Shown piece by piece: positions 20,059 through 22,604 of a DNA stretch of 22,604 nucleotides. The first letter of the stretch is position 1. Each line of letters begins with the position of its first letter. A program made the translations under genes and the position numbers. Source of the stretch: a virus; the IMG/VR virus record IMGVR_UViG_3300022187_000264, positions 1-22,604 of that record, one strand, 5' to 3'. The notes under the pieces are model-generated. The model was given only the letters and a program-made list of their open reading frames with translations, did not search any database and was not told the DNA's origin.

Positions 20059-20212
20059 GGAGTCAGGCACCTCAGAGTCGGACCTGGCTCCTATTGGCGT
20101 TGGCCTCTACGGAGACAACCTTCGCCGTCTAGACGGTGGGATAGACCACAATAAAAATCTAAAAAATTTCCAAACGTTTGGGAGCAAGTCTTATTACTTA
20201 ACTCCTTTAAAA
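20059..20212 (+). promoter_or_regulatory. Structured leader of the major capsid gene
   Basis: This 160-nt gap holds a 9-bp hairpin (GGAGTCAGG 20059-20067 with CCTGGCTCC 20083-20091, one G-U), a 12-bp palindrome CCGTCTAGACGG (20125-20136), an A-rich stretch, a second 12-bp palindrome CCAAACGTTTGG (20170-20181), and TAACTCCTTTAAAA directly before the ATG. It is probably where late capsid expression is set, by a phage promoter, RNA stability or translation. The exact promoter cannot be identified. Confidence 0.5.
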
Positions 20213-21346
20213 ATGGCTTTTCAATCTAATGTGAACCCCGCACAACTTACTGTACCGGGTTCAGATAATTTCGGCGCGGATCGCCGTGCCCTTTACCTGA
20301 AACTGTTTTCGGGTGAGATGTTCAAAGGTTTCCAGCATAACACTATTGCTCGGGACCTGATCATGAAGCGTACCCTGAAGAACGGCAAGTCTCTGCAGTT
20401 CATCTTCACGGGTCGTACTAAGTCGGAGTTCCATACTCCTGGTAACAGCATCCTGGGTGACAGCAACGGTGCACCCCCGGTGGCTGAGAAGACTATCACC
20501 TGTGATGATCTTCTGATTAGCTCTGCTTTCGTGTATGAGCTGGATGAGGTGCTTGCTCATTACGATCTTCGTAGTGAGATCTCTCGTAAGATTGGTTATG
20601 CTCTTGCTGAGAAGTATGACCGTCTTGCTTTCCGTGCTATCACTCGTGGTGCACGTCAGGCTAGCCCCATCACCGCTACTAACTATGTAGAGCCCGGTGG
20701 TACTCAGATTCGTGTTGGCACTACCGCCAATGATTCTGATGCTTATGTGGCTGCCAATCTGGTGTCTGCATTCTATGATGCAGCTGCTGCTCTGGATGAG
20801 AAGGGTGTTTCTAGCGATGGTCGCGTGGCTGTCCTTAACCCCCGTCAGTACTATGAGCTGATCCAAGCTGTCGGTACTAATGGTCTGGTGAACCGTGATG
20901 TTCAAGGTACTGCTCTGCAGTCCGGTCAAGGTATCATCGAGATCGCTGGTATCAAGATCTACAAGTCCATGAACATTCCGTTCCTGGGTAATTATGGTAC
21001 TGCTTATGGTGGTACTACTGGTGTGACTGATCCCGGTAACACTGGTAACTTTGTTGGAGAAGCTCTGACTGCTGATGATAATTATGATGATACTTCTACT
21101 GGTATCAACAACGATTATGGTACTGCTGCTGAAGTGGGTGCCAAGTCCTGCGGTCTTATCTTCCAGAAGGAAGCTGCAGGTATGGTGGAAGCTATTGGTC
21201 CTCAGGTGCAAGTCACCAGCGGCGATGTGTCTGTCATCTATCAAGGTGATGTGATGCTGGGTCGTCTGGCTTGCGGTTGTGACTATCTGAACCCTGCTGC
21301 AGCTGTTGAGCTGTACGTGGGTGCTGCTGCTCCTTCCGCTTTCTGA
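20213..21346 (+). CDS. Major capsid protein, T7 gp10-like (377 aa)
   Basis: Forms the icosahedral head. The N-terminal region 'ALYLKLFSGEMFKGFQHNTI' and 'ISSAFVYELDEVLAHYDLRS' followed by 'KIGYALAEKYDRLAFRAITR' are typical of the HK97-fold capsid of T7-like phages, and the size (377; T7 gp10A 345) fits. A Gly/Asn/Thr-rich stretch around residues 260-310 probably forms a surface loop or insertion. No C-terminal frameshift form like T7 gp10B is evident: the stop is followed by a terminator 18 nt later. The gene has its own structured leader and terminator, consistent with very high expression. Confidence 0.95.
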   Translation: MAFQSNVNPAQLTVPGSDNFGADRRALYLKLFSGEMFKGFQHNTIARDLIMKRTLKNGKSLQFIFTGRTKSEFHTPGNSILGDSNGAPPVAEKTITCDDLLISSAFVYELDEVLAHYDLRSEISRKIGYALAEKYDRLAFRAITRGARQASPITATNYVEPGGTQIRVGTTANDSDAYVAANLVSAFYDAAAALDEKGVSSDGRVAVLNPRQYYELIQAVGTNGLVNRDVQGTALQSGQGIIEIAGIKIYKSMNIPFLGNYGTAYGGTTGVTDPGNTGNFVGEALTADDNYDDTSTGINNDYGTAAEVGAKSCGLIFQKEAAGMVEAIGPQVQVTSGDVSVIYQGDVMLGRLACGCDYLNPAAAVELYVGAAAPSAF

Positions 21347-21363
21347 TCTATTATTGAATTACG

Positions 21364-21390
21364 GGAGTCTCTTCGGGGGCTCCTTTTTTT
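21364..21390 (+). terminator. Rho-independent terminator after the capsid gene
   Basis: GGAGTCTC (21364-21371) pairs with GGGGCTCC (21376-21383), including two G-U pairs, around a TTCG tetraloop, followed by seven T. T7 has its only strong terminator (T-phi) right after gene 10, and this is the same place. Confidence 0.92.
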
Positions 21391-21418
21391 AAAATCTTTA
21401 TATAACATTATTGTTATC

Positions 21419-22303
21419 ATGCCATTTCCTACCACTGGCTCCAACACTGAGCTACAAGCTGTTAATCAGATCCTGGCGTCAGTTGGTCAGGCTCCTGTTA
21501 CTACGTTGACAACTGAAGAGACTCTTGTAATTAATGAAGTAAGTCGGTTCACTGGTTCTATCTCTGGTACAACACTTACGACAACTACTGCTAACATCCC
21601 AGTCGGTACCTATATTGGTGGTACTGGTGTGACAAGTGGTACGTCTATTGCTACAACTGGTGTAGAAGTTGTACCTGCTACAGACCCTGTAACGTATGAA
21701 TACACTGTGAATATTTCACAGACTGTGTCTGAACGTACTTTGACTCAATCTAATGTTACAAGTAGAGTTGAAACTCCAACCAACCCGGACGTTGCGATTG
21801 TACTCAACACCCTCCGAGAAGTTTCCCGTGAAGTACAGGCAGAAGGCTGGACATTTAATAAAGAATATGATTACCCAATCACCCCTGATTCCAACAATGA
21901 AGTACTGATTCCTAATAATGTACTTCAAATGGATTTGAATCAGAACTACCCAATTAATATGAATCGTGATGCTGTCAATCGTGGGGGTAAACTCTATGAT
22001 CGTACAGCACATTCATACACTTGGGATGATGAAACAATCTATGTAGACATCACTTGGTACTTTGATTGGGAAAATATTCCAACCCCTGTACAAGCGTTTA
22101 TCGTAGCACGTGCTGCTTCTATTGTATCTAGTCGTATTGTTGGTGACGGTAATCAGTACCAAATGCTTCAACAAAAGGAAGCGTTTGCCCGATCAATGGC
22201 ACTTGAATATGAGTGTAACCAAGGAGACTATACTTACTTTGGTAGTCCCCAAGGGCAAAACTATTATCAAAGCTATCAACCTTATCATACATTGTATCGC
22301 TGA
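21419..22303 (+). CDS. Tail tubular protein A, T7 gp11-like (294 aa)
   Basis: Part of the short tail below the portal. The N-terminal 'ELQAVNQILASVGQAPVTTL' and, after an insert, 'REVQAEGWTFNKEYDYPITP' and 'NRGGKLYDRTAHSYTWDDET' match T7 gp11 (SAVNDILAS.GE.PV.TL, Q..GWTFN, VNRGG..YDRT). The length is 294 against about 196 in T7. The extra is a Thr/Gly/Ser-rich stretch, roughly residues 33-121, inserted between the first helix and the rest. The C-terminus is Tyr/Gln-rich. It overlaps the next gene by one base (TGATG). Confidence 0.93.
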   Translation: MPFPTTGSNTELQAVNQILASVGQAPVTTLTTEETLVINEVSRFTGSISGTTLTTTTANIPVGTYIGGTGVTSGTSIATTGVEVVPATDPVTYEYTVNISQTVSERTLTQSNVTSRVETPTNPDVAIVLNTLREVSREVQAEGWTFNKEYDYPITPDSNNEVLIPNNVLQMDLNQNYPINMNRDAVNRGGKLYDRTAHSYTWDDETIYVDITWYFDWENIPTPVQAFIVARAASIVSSRIVGDGNQYQMLQQKEAFARSMALEYECNQGDYTYFGSPQGQNYYQSYQPYHTLYR

Positions 22304-22604
22304 TGCCTGCTGTAACCCAACTAACACCAAACTTTCTTGGTGGTGTCTCTCAACAAAATGATGACAAAAAATTAAACGGTCAACTTACTGAGTGCATCAA
22401 TGGGTATCCTGATCCTACCTTTGGTCTTTTGAAAAGAAGTGGTCTAAGGTTTACCAGTGTCTTTAAGAAGCCTGATGGCTCTTCTTTCAGTAAGGCTGAA
22501 CTTGAAGATGCAGCTTGGTTCTTTATTGAACGTGATATAGCTGGCTCTTACATTGGTGCTATTAAAGATGATAACATCTATGTATGGGTAGCCACCACTG
22601 GTGA
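22303..22604 (+). CDS. Tail tubular protein B, T7 gp12-like (5' part, cut by window end)
   Basis: The first 100 codons begin MPAVTQLTPNFLGGVSQQND. 'NF..GVSQQ' followed by 'LTECINGYPDPTFGLLKRSG' matches the start of T7 gp12 (IK.L.GGISQQPD, then Q...NGW....GLQKRP). It forms the tail nozzle. The reading frame is open to the window end, so the gene is truncated only by the window. Start overlaps the tail tubular A stop. Confidence 0.92.
   Translation, partial: MPAVTQLTPNFLGGVSQQNDDKKLNGQLTECINGYPDPTFGLLKRSGLRFTSVFKKPDGSSFSKAELEDAAWFFIERDIAGSYIGAIKDDNIYVWVATTG

Noticed and set aside
20059-20150. Possible tRNA in the structured capsid leader.
   Set aside because: The hairpins do not form a cloverleaf and no T-loop (GTTCRA) or anticodon arm of proper geometry is present.
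20261-21244. Long open frame (327 codons) on the - strand opposite the capsid gene.
   Set aside because: It is a shadow of the regular codon use of the capsid gene: Ser/Thr/Ile-rich, no ribosome site, and no - strand genes exist elsewhere in the window.

Overview
The window is about 22.6 kb of a T7-like podovirus genome, all genes on the + strand. The host is almost certainly a cyanobacterium: the phage carries a full-length psbA (photosystem II D1 protein) and a high-light-inducible (hli) gene between scaffold and capsid, the place where marine picocyanobacterial podoviruses carry them. Both window ends fall inside the genome. The right end cuts the tail tubular protein B gene.

Layout. (1) 61-3257: a host-type promoter (TTGACA, 17-nt spacer, CATACT) opens a tightly packed early block of about 14 very small genes, mostly unknown, including two adjacent KTSC-like paralogs. 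(2) 3235-11753: single-subunit RNA polymerase, single-stranded DNA-binding protein, endonuclease I, primase-helicase, DNA polymerase (exonuclease and polymerase domains in different frames), 5'-3' exonuclease, a DUF3310-like protein and a MazG-like pyrophosphohydrolase. (3) 11798-14290: a compact class I ribonucleotide reductase with an endonuclease VII-type HNH gene wedged between its alpha and beta genes. (4) 14259-22604: virion genes (Pro/Ala/Gln-rich virion-type protein, portal, scaffold, capsid, tail tubular A, start of tail tubular B). Between scaffold and capsid lies an accessory island: hli, an RlpA-like cell-wall protein, a small Trp-rich protein, a 73-residue unknown, psbA and several tiny basic proteins.

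Logic of the system. Host RNA polymerase would read the early block and make the phage polymerase, which would then transcribe the rest. The replication proteins follow T7 gene order. Ribonucleotide reductase and MazG-like proteins feed or police nucleotide pools. psbA and hli keep photosystem II running during infection. No T7-type amidase gene is seen in its usual place, so the RlpA-like protein is a candidate lysis or cell-wall enzyme.

Most unusual signal. A near-perfect, almost G-free element (core CACATTCAC, usually TTCACATTCAC) occurs seven times, always on the + strand and always just before a start codon. Six copies precede early genes. The seventh lies inside the primase-helicase gene, just before an in-frame ATG placed like the start of the short T7 gp4B form. 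This suggests a phage-specific translation-initiation (or related) element. Other points of interest are the split DNA polymerase, its missing thioredoxin-binding insertion, a tyrosine-less RNR beta subunit, an unusual N-terminal third of D1, an inserted domain in tail tubular protein A, and structured leaders before the capsid gene.
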